The translations under genes and the position numbers were made by a program. The notes beneath the pieces are model-generated. The model had not been told where the DNA came from, did no database searches, and saw nothing but the letters and a program-made list of their open reading frames with translations. From Atherinomorus stipes (Eukaryota > Chordata > Actinopteri > Atheriniformes > Atherinidae), in assembly GCA_023101725.1 (NCBI GenBank), contig JALJCO010008701.1, forward strand, positions 186,001 to 250,000: DNA of 64,000 nucleotides. The letters are read 5' to 3'. Below, piece after piece: positions 28,501 through 43,500 of the stretch (position 1 is its first letter; every line of letters begins with the position of its first letter).

Positions 28501-31500
28501 AAGGCGTTCCACATGAGAGCCTCGCCAAGAAAAACTGCCCTCTAACCATATATTCTAATAATCGCTATAATGAAATTTGAAACAAAACCCGGTCTGATTC
28601 TTTCTGACCGCTTGCAAATCTCACTTTTGAAGAAGGGTCTGGGGAATTATGAGTGATCAGACTTCGCTGTATTTTCTTTTCTTTTTTTAATTTAAAGGTC
28701 AAAATGATTATTTGTCTGGTGCATGCTGGGTCTAGTGTGTATTGTCCCAGACCAGCTATCCAGGGCCAATCAAAGTAGTATACCCAGTTCAACAGCCTCC
28801 TGCAAGACAAGCCTTTATGTTGTGCCAAGTCTGACTAAAGCTAGCCAGGGAAAGCTGGATGTTTGTAAGTCCTCCTTGGAATTTTCCAGTGTTTTCACAT
28901 TTTCTGGAAAATAAAAGGATGTCATGTCAGGTGTCCCAGCTTGCAGCTGACAGACAGAGAAGGCTCAAAGAGAAGCCCTTTAAGATATGTATAATGGAGC
29001 GTCTTAAACTAACAGACTTACTACTACAAACTAACAAGTCTCTTCGAAGTACAGGAAACCCCCATCAAACAAATCTAACAGAAGAGCAGTGTCACTCCTT
29101 CACTCTTTTTCCAGTGAAGCAGTTGTGCAAACTGATAAATAGAAAATAACAGAGAAAAGAGCCAAAGAAGAGAAATTTCACCTGCTGCTGATTTGAATTG
29201 TGCACACAGGAAGTCGCCCACAGATGGGTACCAGAAGGATGAGCTGGCGTTCACAGAGCCATGCCTCATCAGTTTAAACCTGCATCTTAAGCTGATAAGA
29301 GGGAAAAAAAAAAGCATCCGATGTCCTGCTCAGAGTGCAATAAGCATGCTTTCACAAGTTATGCCTGTAGGCTTTTATTCAACTTTGGTTTTAATTTAGT
29401 ATTTGTTGTTAAGTAGTTAGCACTGAAGATTTGGGTTTTTAGAATTCAGTCTCTTCGTTCGTAGTCGTCCTCATTATTCATACCCTCCCATTAAAGAAAG
29501 AAAAAAAAAATCTGTTAATAAAATAAGTTGAAGTTGAAAACGGTAAAAAATACATAGAAAAATTATGAAATTCATGACACTGAATATGTAGTTTAACAGA
29601 AATTTAAAAAAGGCAAATAAAAAAATAATAAAACAAGTAAAGAAGCACTAATGGGCTCCCAAACTAAAATCTTGTTGAGCAACACTTTGAGGTAATCACT
29701 GCAATCAAGTGTTTTCTGTAATGTTCCATCACACTTCTGCAGGTATGATGGTCCACTGTTCATGAGAAAGGTGCTCTCATGTTTTTTTTCTTTCTTTCAA
29801 CTACAATTGAAGAGCAATAATTTATTTCACTAAATTATAACTGAGTACATTTTTATCTATTATTACTTATTTTAGTTTCTTGTTATTTGAACCACTATAG
29901 TGACTACAGTAATTACAGTTTTCTTTAGTTGGAGGGTATAATTTTGAGGATGACTGTACATCCCAAACAGCACCAGGTTTCTGACAGGTTAGAAAAATAA
30001 AAAAAAACAAACAAACAAAAAACATTAGAAATCTAAAGCATGTTAACCCATAGCATCATCCAGTGTGAACAGAAGAATGTTTGTGCATTTCATATGAGAA
30101 GCTGAATGCATGTCCATCCTCAGTCTAGAGGTAGATACAAGAGTAGTGCTGACGCAAGATCACGTCTCAGTCATGTAGAACTTACAACACGGCTTAGCAT
30201 GCAACTCTTGCAACAGTCATGATCTCGGCTGTCGTTGCAACATTGATGCCAAAAAAAAAAAAAAATTAAAAAAAATTAAGGTATGAATGATATTATTAGT
30301 GGGTTCTGATATAACGCAGGGGTCTCGAACTCCAGTCCTCGGGGGCCGCTGTCCTGCAGGTTTTAGGTGTTTCCCTGCTTCAACACACCTGACTCAAATT
30401 AACAGCTCGTGCCAGACTTGGCAACAAGTTCTGTTTGACTTGAATCAGGTGTGTTGAGGGCAGGGAAACGTCTAAAACCTGCAGGACAGCAGCCCTCGAG
30501 GGCCACAGTTTGAGACCCCTGATGTAAAGAAAAAGAACTAGTACAGCAACGATTCACTGAATTCAGACAAGTGGATTTGTCACAACCCTGCAGTCTGAGA
30601 TCAAACACAAGCTTGATACAGGACTATGGTCCGTTTTTCTTGTTCTATTCTGACGATAGACACTAAATAAAATCAAACATTTAAGTTTCCATATTACCTC
30701 AGAAAACTTTCCTCTCTTTTGAGGTGTGCACACCACACACCCACACTTTCACACACCTGTGGTCAGACAGCTACTATCACTGTGACTCAGGAAGTTGGGC
30801 TCATTGCCTGTAAGTTATTTGATTTGGATCTGAGCCAAACATAAAGTGCAAATGTATGAACTTGTGATTTTACAACCAGCTGAGGGTTTGTCTCCACTGT
30901 CCTATTCAGGACAAAGCAGCGCTGACCAACAGCTGTCAGCAAACTGAGGCATTTCACTGAGAAGCTAAAAAGGGGAAACAACTGAACGTTATCAGTGTTA
31001 TGTTAAATTTCTTCCTAATAATTTACTTCTATGATGGCCTACTGTATAGTGCTCTATTAAAAAAGTCAATATGCTTAAAATGCCTGCTTTTACCAGCAAC
31101 AAGGAAACGATTTTTGATTGTGAATCCTTAGCTGGTACTTAAAAGAATAGGTGAAAATGCTATTAGATTAAACAAAAATCAGGCCAATATAATTCCAAAG
31201 AGGAAAAAAAAAAAACTATATTAAATTTTACAAGGAATTTGATGGACTGAGCAAGAAGTTAAAGGTTGTTAGACTTTAGGCAAAAACAGTGGGAACAAAG
31301 TGTACCAGAGAAGCAGAGGTTCAACACACAGTTTGTTTTGGAAGTGCCGGTCAGGAACAAGGTGTTTCTTCTAGAGAAATGAATGATGGATTGAATTAAA
31401 AGCACTACTGATAAGCTAATTTCTTTATTCATTTTCAGTACTCAGGCTGGAACCACACTGGACAGATCACTAGTCCATGACAGTGTCAACACCAAGGCAG

Positions 31501-34500
31501 ACGAGACAAACAACCACATACGCTTGCATACATCCGTACGGCCAATGAGCCCTATGCACAATTCTACTACTTCCTGATCTTAAGGTCGCTTCTTTGTTTC
31601 CCGTCTTTCATTAAAGGATGAGCTGGCAACCGTGACAACAATGGCTAGACACACCTGGATTAATCAGTTTGTCCAGTAATGAAAGCCAAGAAACGAAGGA
31701 GCTGGCTTAAGTTTAGGAAGTAGTGGAATTGTGCATAAAGTCCATTAACATCATCCAATAAACCAAACCTGTATGCTTTTGTGGTGTGCAGACAATGTTA
31801 AACGTTTGTTTCTGTATTTTACATTTTTTAAGTTGAAAGGGTGCTATAATATTTACAGAAAATGTAAACATATTTTTCAGTTTATTGATAACAATTATGA
31901 TTCTCTCAAGTTGCTACAGGATAAACACGATCAGCTTCTGTCCTGCTTTCTGCTTAATGTCAGCCTGCATTCACTGAATTTTGTGTCACTGAGATTTTCT
32001 GCAAATAATCCTGTTAATCTAAACATTCTTCTTCTTCTTCTTATTATTTTTTTATTATTATTATCAAAATTCTGTTTTGCAGATTGAATGCTGCTCACCT
32101 TGCTCTCATTGTCTATCTTCTATCATCACCGACCCCCCATCAAACCCCATGTGCAAAGCTCTCACTCATTCTCACCATTATTGTTTATTCACTTCCCGTA
32201 AGCTACACGCCTTGGGCCACGTTTGAGGTTTAACGTGATACCAGGAAATTGATGATATGCACCCACCCAACGACTCTACCCATGTCCTTTATGGACAGGT
32301 TAACCATTTTTATTGAGTTAAAACCAAATCAATACTGTGAATCCAAAAGAAAAGCTGCTCTGACTTGTTAAACTCTGTTTGCCAAAGGATCAGATTTCCA
32401 TCAGTTAGGCTTTCCTGCACACTTTAAATGTTACACAGAAATTTTAATCATTACACTGGAAGCTCTTCAGGAAAGTATGATGAAGATGAATGGTTACGGA
32501 AAGCAAAGGTAGTTTGCTAACTTCCAAGAACGGTTAAAAGATCTCTTGTACTTGAATCAGTTCAAAAACTCAAAACCCTCCAAAAAACAAGAAAAAAACA
32601 AAAACAAAAAAACAATTACATCATTCACATGTACAAACTAGTTTAAATATGCATGAAATTTGTATTTAGAATGAAAGAAATGTTGACACACACATTTATT
32701 TTTTTTAACTAGTTAGAAAATTACTGGAGGTGAGCGTTTAGAAAGCCTAGCTCATTAGACCGACACGAGCCACAATCCAAAAAAACGATACTGTGCAAAC
32801 TATTGTATTGAGATAAACAAATAAATAAAATTTTAAAAAGGAATATTATTTAAAGCACAGCAAAACAATAACATGAGAGCCATTTGTCTAAAAGACAGGG
32901 TATCAGGTTATTATTGTAAGGCAGAAAGGAGCGAGGCAGACAATCGTTTGTCAGACTTCCCGGCTGGGAATGATGACCTCAATGGAGCAGTGGATGATTG
33001 ACTGGCACACTGTGCCAGCAAGGAAATTCACAACCTGGCAAACAGGCCTACTTTCATCCAGTCTGAGACTTCCTTCACACTTTTTCAACAAAGAGATTAA
33101 GGGTACATTTTTAAAGCTGATATTAGGTTGAGAGTTCTTCTTCCTTCTCTCTCTCTCTTAAATTAGACCTATTCTCTTTTACATTGAAGTTTAATTTCTC
33201 TTTGCACAGAAAAAAATATCCCTCATCAGAGACATTTCTTAGTTGTGTTGAGGAATTCAACTTTGGTAATATATTAGAAGTTTTACACAGTATTTGTAAA
33301 CAAAAAGTTCCATAAGTTTTTTTTTATGACTTATGTGTTCGGAGGTGGGCAAGTTTGCAGATAGCTATGCGTTCCTTGGCATTGTGATTATACGGAAGCA
33401 TTTTCAAGAATCATTCAAGGAAGTTAAGAAAAAAACACAATCGATAAATCTTTCAGCAGTCTTATCTCAAATTAGTCCGAGAAAAGCGATAAGAACAGTT
33501 TTAGAAAGTCTCAGCAGATCATTTAACAAAGTTTAATCCCACACCATGACATCAAAAAGTAAAACGCCACTTATCACAAATCATGAATGAACACATTTGA
33601 CTCGGTATTAACACATGGGGAAGACAAACAGAAGCAAACAGCACCCGTACCTTGGGAAGCGGTCGTCCCAGTTGAGAAAATAAATTATTCCAGATCTGCA
33701 TGCGAGACATGGGTCCAACCGCTGCAGTGAGGGGGGTCAAAATACACGCATAAGCTCCTGCTTCACCTTGAGTCCCTGAATCCGGCAACCTCTTCCATGA
33801 GGAAGCTAAAGTGCTGGTAAATGCCTCACAGCTGGTGGGCTCCCATCCAACACGCCACTCTGGCTTGACTCAGCGCACACATATGCCTGTACACCACAGG
33901 TACGCTCTCTGGGTACGGAGCTCACACACACACACACATACACAACTCCGCTGCCCTCTAAAACACAAGAGACAACAAGCCAGTCTAAAACATGCTTCCT
34001 GCTTCAGCAGGACAGTCAGGTATTTGCGTAGAGGGCTTACTCATAGTGATTGTGGACTAGTTCCTCTGAGCTCAAAGAGGTGGTTGGAGTGTGTGTGAGT
34101 GAGCAGAGGAGGGGGAGGGAGTGGAGGGGTGGGGAGAGGAGGGAGGGAGGGGAGGAGGGGAGGAGCTTTCAGGAAATGATGCTTTTGTTGGTAAGTGACT
34201 AGAGTTACTGGCAGTCAGGCCCATTTTACTGTACATGGTGTAACTCAACCGCATTTGTAGTGTAAACAGTATTGCGCTCTGGACCTGGCCGCTCCTCACA
34301 CACGGCTGCTTACCGCTATGTTTAATGGGCATGGGCCTCTATTTAATGATTATTATATTTAGAGACTGACTCCAAGCTGGGCTGCCTCTGTTTTTTTCCT
34401 TTAATTTGTCTTTAATGGTTCAATTTCTTGGCTTCTGTTCTGGTAATGAATCTTCATTAACATAAATCTCTATCAGGCTCTATGGCTCAGAGGTGTAAAA

Positions 34501-37500
34501 GTTAATTGGAAAGCAAACAAGTTGTCTGATGAGTATAAATGAGAAAGTGAGCCACCTGTGGAAATACAAACAGACATGCAAACATGTCGATCAGCCTGTT
34601 AAAATGTTGTTTCATGCTTATGCAGCATTAGAACTGACAATCAACTAGTTCCAGCCCAAAAGTGATCGTACTAAAAACATACTGGACAGCTCAGAAATAT
34701 AAATAAAACAGTTCAAGTGTTAGATGCTCGTCTGCTATTCAGATTTTTGCTCCAATAGGCCAAAACACAATTACAGTCAAATTCCTTATCCTTAAATGTC
34801 ATTCCTACTTACTGGAACTCGGGGCGTGATTGTAAAAAAAAAAAAAAAAACACTCGAAAGAAAATTCTGGGAATCTTATTGTAAATGGGCTCTTTCAACA
34901 AATCCAAGATGCTGATCAAAGGCAACTCTATCAGTTGTTACTGATGGGAAAAACAATGTTAGCTGTTTAAGAGTCTCTTAAATAAGAAGATTGTGCTATT
35001 TAAAAGCAAAAATAATGTGATTTATCACTGGCTTCCAGGAACACATGATATCAAGCTATACGGTGGAGTCCTGTAATGTCCATCTCTGCTGGACTAAAGG
35101 GGAGTCAGACTCAGAGACTGAGTGGCGCCTGTCCGTTGTGTCATCATTGTATGAGTGGGAATCCTCTGAATAATGTGCATATGTGTGTCCTTGAGTGTGT
35201 AAGGAATGAGAAGGCTAATAGGGCAAGACTGAATCATTAAAGAGCCACTTCTGAATACTTTAACACCCACACTCACCTCGTTGCATCAAAGTCTAAAGAC
35301 AAAGGCTAGAGGCCAGACTTCTTGTCTAATATGTTGATGTGAATTATTTTCATTGGAGTTTGCATTTTCTTTTAGTTTTGGGACATTAATCTAGCTGGTT
35401 GTCACTATGAAATATCAGAGGTACTAAATAAAACAGAAACTAGAGGACATCAGCTGGAGCACAACCTTACAAAAGAAAACAACACCTTTTAACAATCGTC
35501 CAGACTAACCTGTAACTTCCTTCAAGTTCCAGATTTCCTATAAGGAAGTAAAACCAAATTACCAGCTAACTCATAACCTGACTGACCTGCTTCTAAAAAA
35601 AAGGGAAGAAAAGGGAAAACTATGGCTTGGTCAGTTTTGCAAAGTTTTTAAAACTTATTTAAAACATTTTTCTATGTAGTGATGCAGGTTTTGATGGATG
35701 CTAGGAAAAGCTCTTCAACTATAAATCCATGTCTGGCATTTTTAAGAATGCAGTAATACCATGCACTGCACATCTGCGGGTACAGCTGCACTGTACAGTC
35801 AGCATGGGTTTTAAGGCTTTAGACACACTGGTACTTATTTGAGTATGACCTATCTTGCAAGGCAAGAGTTTTCAATTTTCCATAAACCAAACTGAAAAGA
35901 GCTTTTTAGGCAGAGCTGATGCAAATGACAACAAGCGTGCAGCGCATGAGGCTGTCAGTATCATAGAGAGAAGAACCACAAAGACACAGAACAAGAGTGT
36001 GTAGAGAAGTAAATATGCTTAAAAGTGCCTAAGTCTGAGCAACACGTGTATGTACAGTTTGTGTCATGTACAGAGGATACAGGCGGTGACTTAATGTGTG
36101 TGCTTGCAAGGTGTTGCTCGCTCTTTGAGGTTAGCCAGAATGGTTGTGGATGAGTTCAGCACTTCTTTGCCTTCCGGTAAAAGATGTTGTCATTTCTAAT
36201 TCTTTGCAAAAACACTTCGATGTTTCAGATCCACAAAAAAGCACACTGAGGCTTGGGCAGGTACAGACGTCGATATGTGGAGAAGTTTATAGTTCTAATG
36301 GGACATGAGGTCCATATCATAGCTATGTCTTTTCTTTTATCCTTTCTTTTTCTAAATTAAGGTAATAACCTCCTGTATGCAGGTAATTCTGCCAAATAAT
36401 GGAGAAAAGCTAACACGATTAAAGTGGTAGTTCGGAATTTTGACAGAAGGCTTCAATTTTTAGTTAGCCATGGTACTATTTGTCACTGGAGAGATTTTTA
36501 ATGTATTTCATCCGGTTATTCTAGATGCAGATGGTTGCTAATGCTAGCACAAGTCAAAAGAAACTGCGTGCTTGCCAGTCATTAAAAACAATCTTATCCA
36601 CTCCAAAGAACACCAGAGGAAAATCAGTTATAATGCAAAACTGTGCAAATGCCTGTGTTAATGGAATACTGCTACAAGTAAAACTAGCCTTGCATCACAA
36701 ATTATGCATTACATTTTGAGGAACTAGTTTTTCACCAGCTGTAGAGTTATTTTTTGCTTCTAGATGGTAGTGTAACTACCTTAGTCAGTACATTCTTGTT
36801 CATATAGATATTATGATTGTTCATGCAAAAAAAATTTAAATCGTCTTTAAAATCCGTCATATCATCATGCCTTTCAGACGTGGCCATATTTTTGTATATT
36901 TGTGTAATCAAATTCCTTCATGCACATAGCATGATATCACTCCGCTGCCAAATACAAGAAGCATAAAACTTTGTTCCTGCTGAGACACTTTACAACCAAA
37001 ATGCAAAACTATGCAAGGTTAGTTTTTGCAACATTATTCTGTTAAAGTGGCATTTACACAGATAGTCTTGAGTTACAACTGATTTCCCTCTAGTATTTTG
37101 TGGAGTGGACGAAATTTTTAATGATAGGCTAGCATTAGCATTGGCGACCTCCTGCAACTAGAATAATGGGATGAAATATGTTGAAACTGTCTCCATAAAT
37201 AGCACCCTGGCTAACTCTAGCATGAGGCCCTATGTCAAAAATTTCAAACTATCCCTTTAAGCCTAAATTAGGCTTAAAGGAATTACCTTTTTTAAAAACT
37301 GACACGATTACAGATAAATTACAGCTCCTAAAGGCCGATACAGATAACTGATAACCGATAGCACACATACATACCTAATCGTGACACCAATACTATTAAG
37401 AAAACCAAAAAGACTTTTCACTCGTTAAATTAGGAAATATTTCTTTTTCTAGAGAAAAACTATCAGCAAGTCTGTCAAACATTTCAATATCTCAAATGCA

Positions 37501-40500
37501 AACAATGCAAACATAAATAAGGTGCATTTTTTTTACTGATACAAAAATCAAGGCTTCTTGAACTGATGCAAATAATGTACATGCATTGGGATTACAAACT
37601 GAAAAAGTGCAATCAAGAAGTAAAAAAAAAAAAAACAAACATATAAAATGATGCACTGAAAAGTTAGATTCAAACACTTAATCTGAAAAAGTTCATTTTT
37701 AAAACAATAATGATGACTCACGGGTTAAACTTATCTATGTAAATAAAGTGTATTTTTAAACAACAATAACTCTGGTCTCATAATGTGAGCAGAGCACTGC
37801 TGTGCTGACAAAAATAATATATATGTTATCGGGGCTAGTTTTGATACAGGAATTATCGGAATGATGTAATAATTTCCTGTTATTGGCCTGACAATTATCA
37901 TGCACCCTTTCTAAATTTGACTGTGTTAATACTGTATTTTCTCTGTTTAATCATCTTTTCACTGTTTGGATAATGCTTCATTTTATAAATTTCTTGCTTG
38001 CTCAGTAAGCCCAAAGAAAGATTTTGATGTGCATGTTACTTTTGGGAAATATACCAGGAAGAGACGATCTGGAACAGACGAACGTGAAATGATTGATTAT
38101 TATAAAGTCAAGGTAATTTCATAAAGCCAGTCTCTAAATCTATCAATCCTATACTGTAAAATAGAAGTAAACATTGAAGTAGTTGAATGGTAATTTGTTT
38201 GGTATAACATGAATTAGTAAAAACAAATGGTTTTGATGGAAACTTTTGTCACAAATGGGGAATTCTGTGGTGCTATTGAAGGGCAACTCAGGTGGAACAT
38301 CCATTTCAGCGATCAGTTAGTTATTAAAGTTTTATACGTCACAGATAATCCAAGAGGGATATCAAGTATCAGAGGGAAGCTTGTTCATTCTTATACAAAG
38401 TAAACTTTTAACTTCTCTTTTAAAGGTTGCAGCAATGCAGAGTCCAGCTCAAGCTGCAATACTGTCTTCTTCCAATGTGAGGCTACTCCAACTGAGTTCT
38501 GGTGCACAACATAAACAAACCTTAACACTGCAGTATTTCGTGCAAACCAGAGATTTCCCTAATGACTCTAAGGCAGTAACTGAAACAGGGAAATGGCAGA
38601 AGTAAACACAGCAGTCACCTGACAAACTGAACAATCTCATCAACAAGCCGTCCCTGAATGTCTTCTGTTACGGTTCAGCAGCTGAACAACAGCAAGACAT
38701 CCTGCTTTCAAACTGCAGACGGGGTGGAGGGCAAAGTATGCGACCGGATCGGCATAAAGAGCAGGATGACATGGAAGAAAAAGGGGGCTAAAGGCTGAGG
38801 TGGGGGATTAGTCACGATGACCCCGTGACTTACATTTTCTCTCAGTGTCTCACATGACAGGGTGTGTCCAAAACTACCAAGAACAGCTGAGAAAGCCTAA
38901 CACAAGCATAAAACTTCTCCTACACAAACACACTCTGGCACTGGGATATTCCACACAGCCGGCACCATGAAACTAAACCTGCTGCTCTTGAATGTACAAA
39001 TAATGACACAGGAAACATAAATTAAACCACACAGTTGCTTTCTTAATATGTCAAAATGATACAACATAGATCACAGATGCACAAATGCTAAAAATGACTT
39101 GTACAGGAGAAAGCTCTACGCAGGCAGACAGTTGGAAAACTAGGGAAACCCCACATTAATCATTTAATTCATGTCATCTCTACAATGCATGTGAAGGTGA
39201 CGTCACTGCCATGTGAAAACCTTCAGGGGCCTTTGTTCTTAAAGTAACCACAGGCTATTGTTCTGGTGAACCATCACACCCAAACACACACATACATGGA
39301 CTTACTGTATATATAATGTGAAAACTTTTGTAGTTTTTGGATAAATTCAAGCTTCCTTAAACTGTTGCTAATCAACAGATACAGTAGGTGAATTTGGAAA
39401 TTTGATCTCTTCTTTCTAGTTATATCTTGCAAGTGTCCCAATGTCGGTCATATCATGATGTACACTGAGGTCTTATGACCTAACTGCAATGGTTTATCTT
39501 CATTTTCTGGATTTCATTATGCACAAAAGTGTACAAGAAGATGTATATAAAAAGCTAAACAATAACATCTTTGCTTTAAAGACACAACAGAACTTTTAGC
39601 AGTTTTCTCAGTGACGGGCCTCCTGTCAGCGGCTAAACTAGCATCCATCTTGTATCCTACCTGTACTGTGATTCACTCCAGCCAGTAAAAGACAGTCTTA
39701 TCTTGACTCTTGTTCTGTCGCTTCCTCTCTTTCGGTAATGTTTCTTTGCGTTTCTTTACCGAATCCCACATGATGCACGTTCAAAAAACCTGCGGTGTTC
39801 ATACCTGGTTCATATCTGTTTGCTAGTAAGTGATGCAGCGCTGCAACCAATAGTTGGCTGCAACATCACAGTCGCGTCCTGGATGGGAATCTTACATACT
39901 GCTGTTTCTGAGCCCCGGGACACCTCTGGGCAGTGACGGCTCGAAAATGCGCATAATGAATGTTGGTGTGCCATCAAAACGAGTCAGAAATGCATTTTTT
40001 TTAAGTTCTAAAAGTTATGTTTTGTGTCTTTAACATTAAATGTAGTGGCAGTTGTTTACTTGCTTTTCCGTCTCAAACCTGATGTGACGTGAGCTTATCT
40101 GATACAATGTCACTGTTTTTTTTTAAAAACATATGTGATATAAGAAAATCTTAAAAAGGCAAAAGAAATAATTAACAATATATGAAAGAGCCTTCAGTCC
40201 TCAAATTGTTTTAGATTTTATAATTCTGGTGCTTTAAGATGTGAAAATAAAAAGTTTAAGTGACATAATGTTTCAGGAGAAAAACCGCCAGCTTTCAGAG
40301 AGATAAACAAGTCAACTCATTTGGATTAAAAAAAAGACCTTTTGTCAAAAAGTAACAAAATAAAACAAAACAAAAACAATGTGCAGGGTATTTTGGGTTG
40401 GGATTTTACGACAAGCCATCTGTTTCTATGGTAACCCTATCATGGACTGGTGACCTGTCCAAGTTTGCCAAGTTGTCCCCAACTCAAACCCCTGAGTAAA

Positions 40501-43500
40501 AAGGCTCCATCATGCACGGAGGGAAGAATGTTCAGAAAGTTTAGACAAATTCAGCTCTTTTCTTTGTGTGTGCATCTCCAAGGCAAGAGAGGCCTTATCT
40601 TGTGCCACTGCTGTCATATCTCAGGTCCATCACTTTGGTTTTCATGCTTGTAGAACAAAGAAAAACCCTGACAGCTCAGTGTCCCTACCATCAGACTATA
40701 AGACTTGAAACATTCAATTATGATTCCATAATACCCCTCATCTAGTCAGTTTTAAACTGTAAGATGGGGAATCTTAAACTCCAGATCTCCAGGGCAACTG
40801 TTGTGCAGTTTTAGATGTATCCCTGTTTCACTGACTTAAATAGCTCTATTTTATTTGTATCAGGTGTGTTAGAGACTGCAGGACTGGAGTTTGAGACCAT
40901 TGCTGTGAGGGATTGACTGGACGGAAATCAAACTGCACAGACACAGAAAATGCCAGTGATTCATTGTAACCATATAGAATTCTGGAGCAATCAATAATTA
41001 AGGCTTAATTTGTTTATTGCTTTTTTCTAGGCAACCCCCATTTTCAAATAAAAACCCCAACCAAGGACAATCCTACACACACTCACACAAATAAAGAAAA
41101 ACTAAAAATAATACAAAAGCTTAAAGCTACGAGAACAACTTTTTGCATCCTTAAAACATGGCAGAAATGTATTACATCTTTTTGGCTACATCTCCGCGCA
41201 TAATTAAAAATATGAAACATATTTTGAGTTTAGAGTAGTTCCTGAAAGTGCAGTGTTGAAGTGTGAAGGAACGCTGAACCACAGCACCTTTTTAATGACA
41301 TGTCTTGACAGGAAAGTGGGCAGGTGCTGCTGCCGTTGTCTAGACAACACAAGACATTAGTGGAGTGGTTGAATGGTAAAGGTAAGCCCAGCTAAGCATG
41401 AAAGACAAGATAAAAGAAGTGGATGGAAGGCATAGTCCTTCTTTATAATGAGCAAGAATAAGAGTATTTGACAGAAACCAGTATGAGAAGTAATGTTGAG
41501 TTTTCATCATGTAGCTTGCAGAATTTACAACATGCATACTGCAAAACCATGACACTAACCTGGGGGAAATCTCCATTCCTTGAGAAGCTGAGGGAAAAGT
41601 CCATGTCAGAGAATCCAGAGTAGATGTCCATGTGCATATCTGGAATATTGGTGGTAGTGCTGCTGTTCAAGTGGTATTGCCTGGAGAAGAGAGACGAGTT
41701 ATAGTTGGTTGAAAAGCAGCTTAGTTAAGTAAAACTGACATTGTCGTGCTATGGATTCACTGAGTTCAGCAAATTTATGCCAAGTGGTTGAGTATCACAA
41801 TCTGATCAGATTTATTTAAAACTGTGATATAACATTGTTTTACTCAAATAAAACGATCTTCATCATGATAGCTTCTATCAGCTCCAGCTCATACTAGAAA
41901 CCTTCACTTTCATTTTCTGATGATTATTCATGAATTTAATATTACTGTTAATCAATATCTCTTTCCAAAAATAAGATTTACCTGCAATGAAAAGTATTCC
42001 TGAAAAAAGTCAGCAACAGCAGCAACTTGTGGTCACAGATATAATCAGAGAGATAAGACAAAAATGTGTCCTATGTCAGACTGTCAGAGAGAAGTTAGAA
42101 AAAGAAAGATGAGATGAATTTCTCATCCGAGACTAGAGAAGAAAAGTAATTCCTACCAGCTACAAAGATCGCCTTTTCCTGAGCACCAACCAGCTCCTTA
42201 ATATCTGCCTCAAGTCAGCGGACTTCATATTCCCGACAAGTAATTTCAGTTTCCTGCTGAATCAAGTGGTCATAAAGCACCAACCCACTTAACTGCTGTT
42301 CACACTCAAAATGAAAGCAAAACTAAGCCCTGATAACAAGGTAGAACTTGCAATGTACCATCCCATGTCCCTCTCATCCAATCAAGTGACTACATGAGCT
42401 CAGAAAGCTGGAGCTCAGCCAGAGCTGTTCAGAGGATTTGGCTCTGTGTCCTTAACTGTGGGTCAGAGATCAGTGAGACTCATTGATTTAAGTTCAGATC
42501 ACACAGAGAAGATGAAAGCTAGTGTACGGACTCCAAGCTATTGAAAATGCTTCCTTTGATTATTATTGAGCCTGCAGGAAAAATTAAATATTTAACCTTA
42601 TCCATGATTGAACCCCGTTTTGTTCAGAAGTCTAATGTCATCTTTTTAAGTAACCACAAAAACTGTTGTGCTAGCACCGAATTTTTGTCTTTGACGTTAG
42701 AAAAAGCTGGTTAAATCTGGAGTGATGATTCTGCAGAAAAAAAAAAACATTATCTGTTTAGTTCTTTAAAAAGCCCTGTGAATGGTAACAATCATCCACA
42801 CTGGAAATCCCCTTTGTGGCACTTTAGCCAACAGTGCTATGACAGCGATATTATTACAGCAAAAGTCTTGGCAGGCCCACATCAGCTGCTTTCCAACAAC
42901 AAGGCTGGTCAGGGATCTCAGCCAAAGCAACTGACTGACTTACTGTATGTCTGCTTCCAACCTTCATTATTTGAACCTGTCTTTTTTTTCCCTTCAATTT
43001 CTGATTTGAGCCTGAACAGTTACTAGTTTATTTAGTGGCCAAGCATGGAAAATGCCATATTCAGTCAACAACCCCGTGCAGTTGGTCTTCAGAGAAGATG
43101 GCAGAATCAGACTCATTTACTCATTTGCTTAAAAGCTGTCTCAGTTGTTTTTATCTTCATGACACAATTAAGCTGTTGAAGTTCATTGAAGTAGTCTTGA
43201 TGCACTTGGAGGAAACACCCCATTTCAATGATTAATAGAAGCTATCTTTCGTAATAGAAGCTTATTTCCATTGAAGAGATGTGATGATGAAAAATGACTA
43301 TCAGAGCTTACCAAATCCCTGATGGGAGACTGCAGATAATGACACAACAGGCTGCTGCTAAGATTCCTTGGAAGAACACTTCCTTGCTGCTAGGGCAATG
43401 ACGAAATATGGTGCCTAATATAGTGTGCAATAAGTGAGGGTTGGGTTTTGGCACTGGGAAGAACTCCAGCCTGACTGCAGGTAGTACAGCAGTGGATAAT

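Larger units (their letters stand above)
18665..33650. other. 3' part of the 22.9 kb intron 3
   Basis: No sbno2 exon or other gene is supportable between exon 4 and the alternative exon. It contains the transposons and microsatellites listed separately (22841-23352, 24175-25877, 29464-29956, 30317-30521). The rest is unique AT-rich sequence with short unremarkable open frames. Confidence 0.6.
33711..41559. other. 5' part of intron 3
   Basis: Between the alternative exon and exon 3. Contains two TTAA-flanked elements (36423-37256, 39580-40029) and a decayed hAT-type MITE (40763-40910). A block at about 37300-37930 has 'ccgatacagataactgataaccgata' style remnants of another inverted-repeat element. 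No coding sequence supportable. Confidence 0.55.

Noticed and set aside
34168..34180. STAT-like site near the candidate intronic promoter (TTTCAGGAAA)
   Set aside because: Spacing between the half-sites is two bases rather than the three expected for STAT1/3; sites this loose occur by chance.
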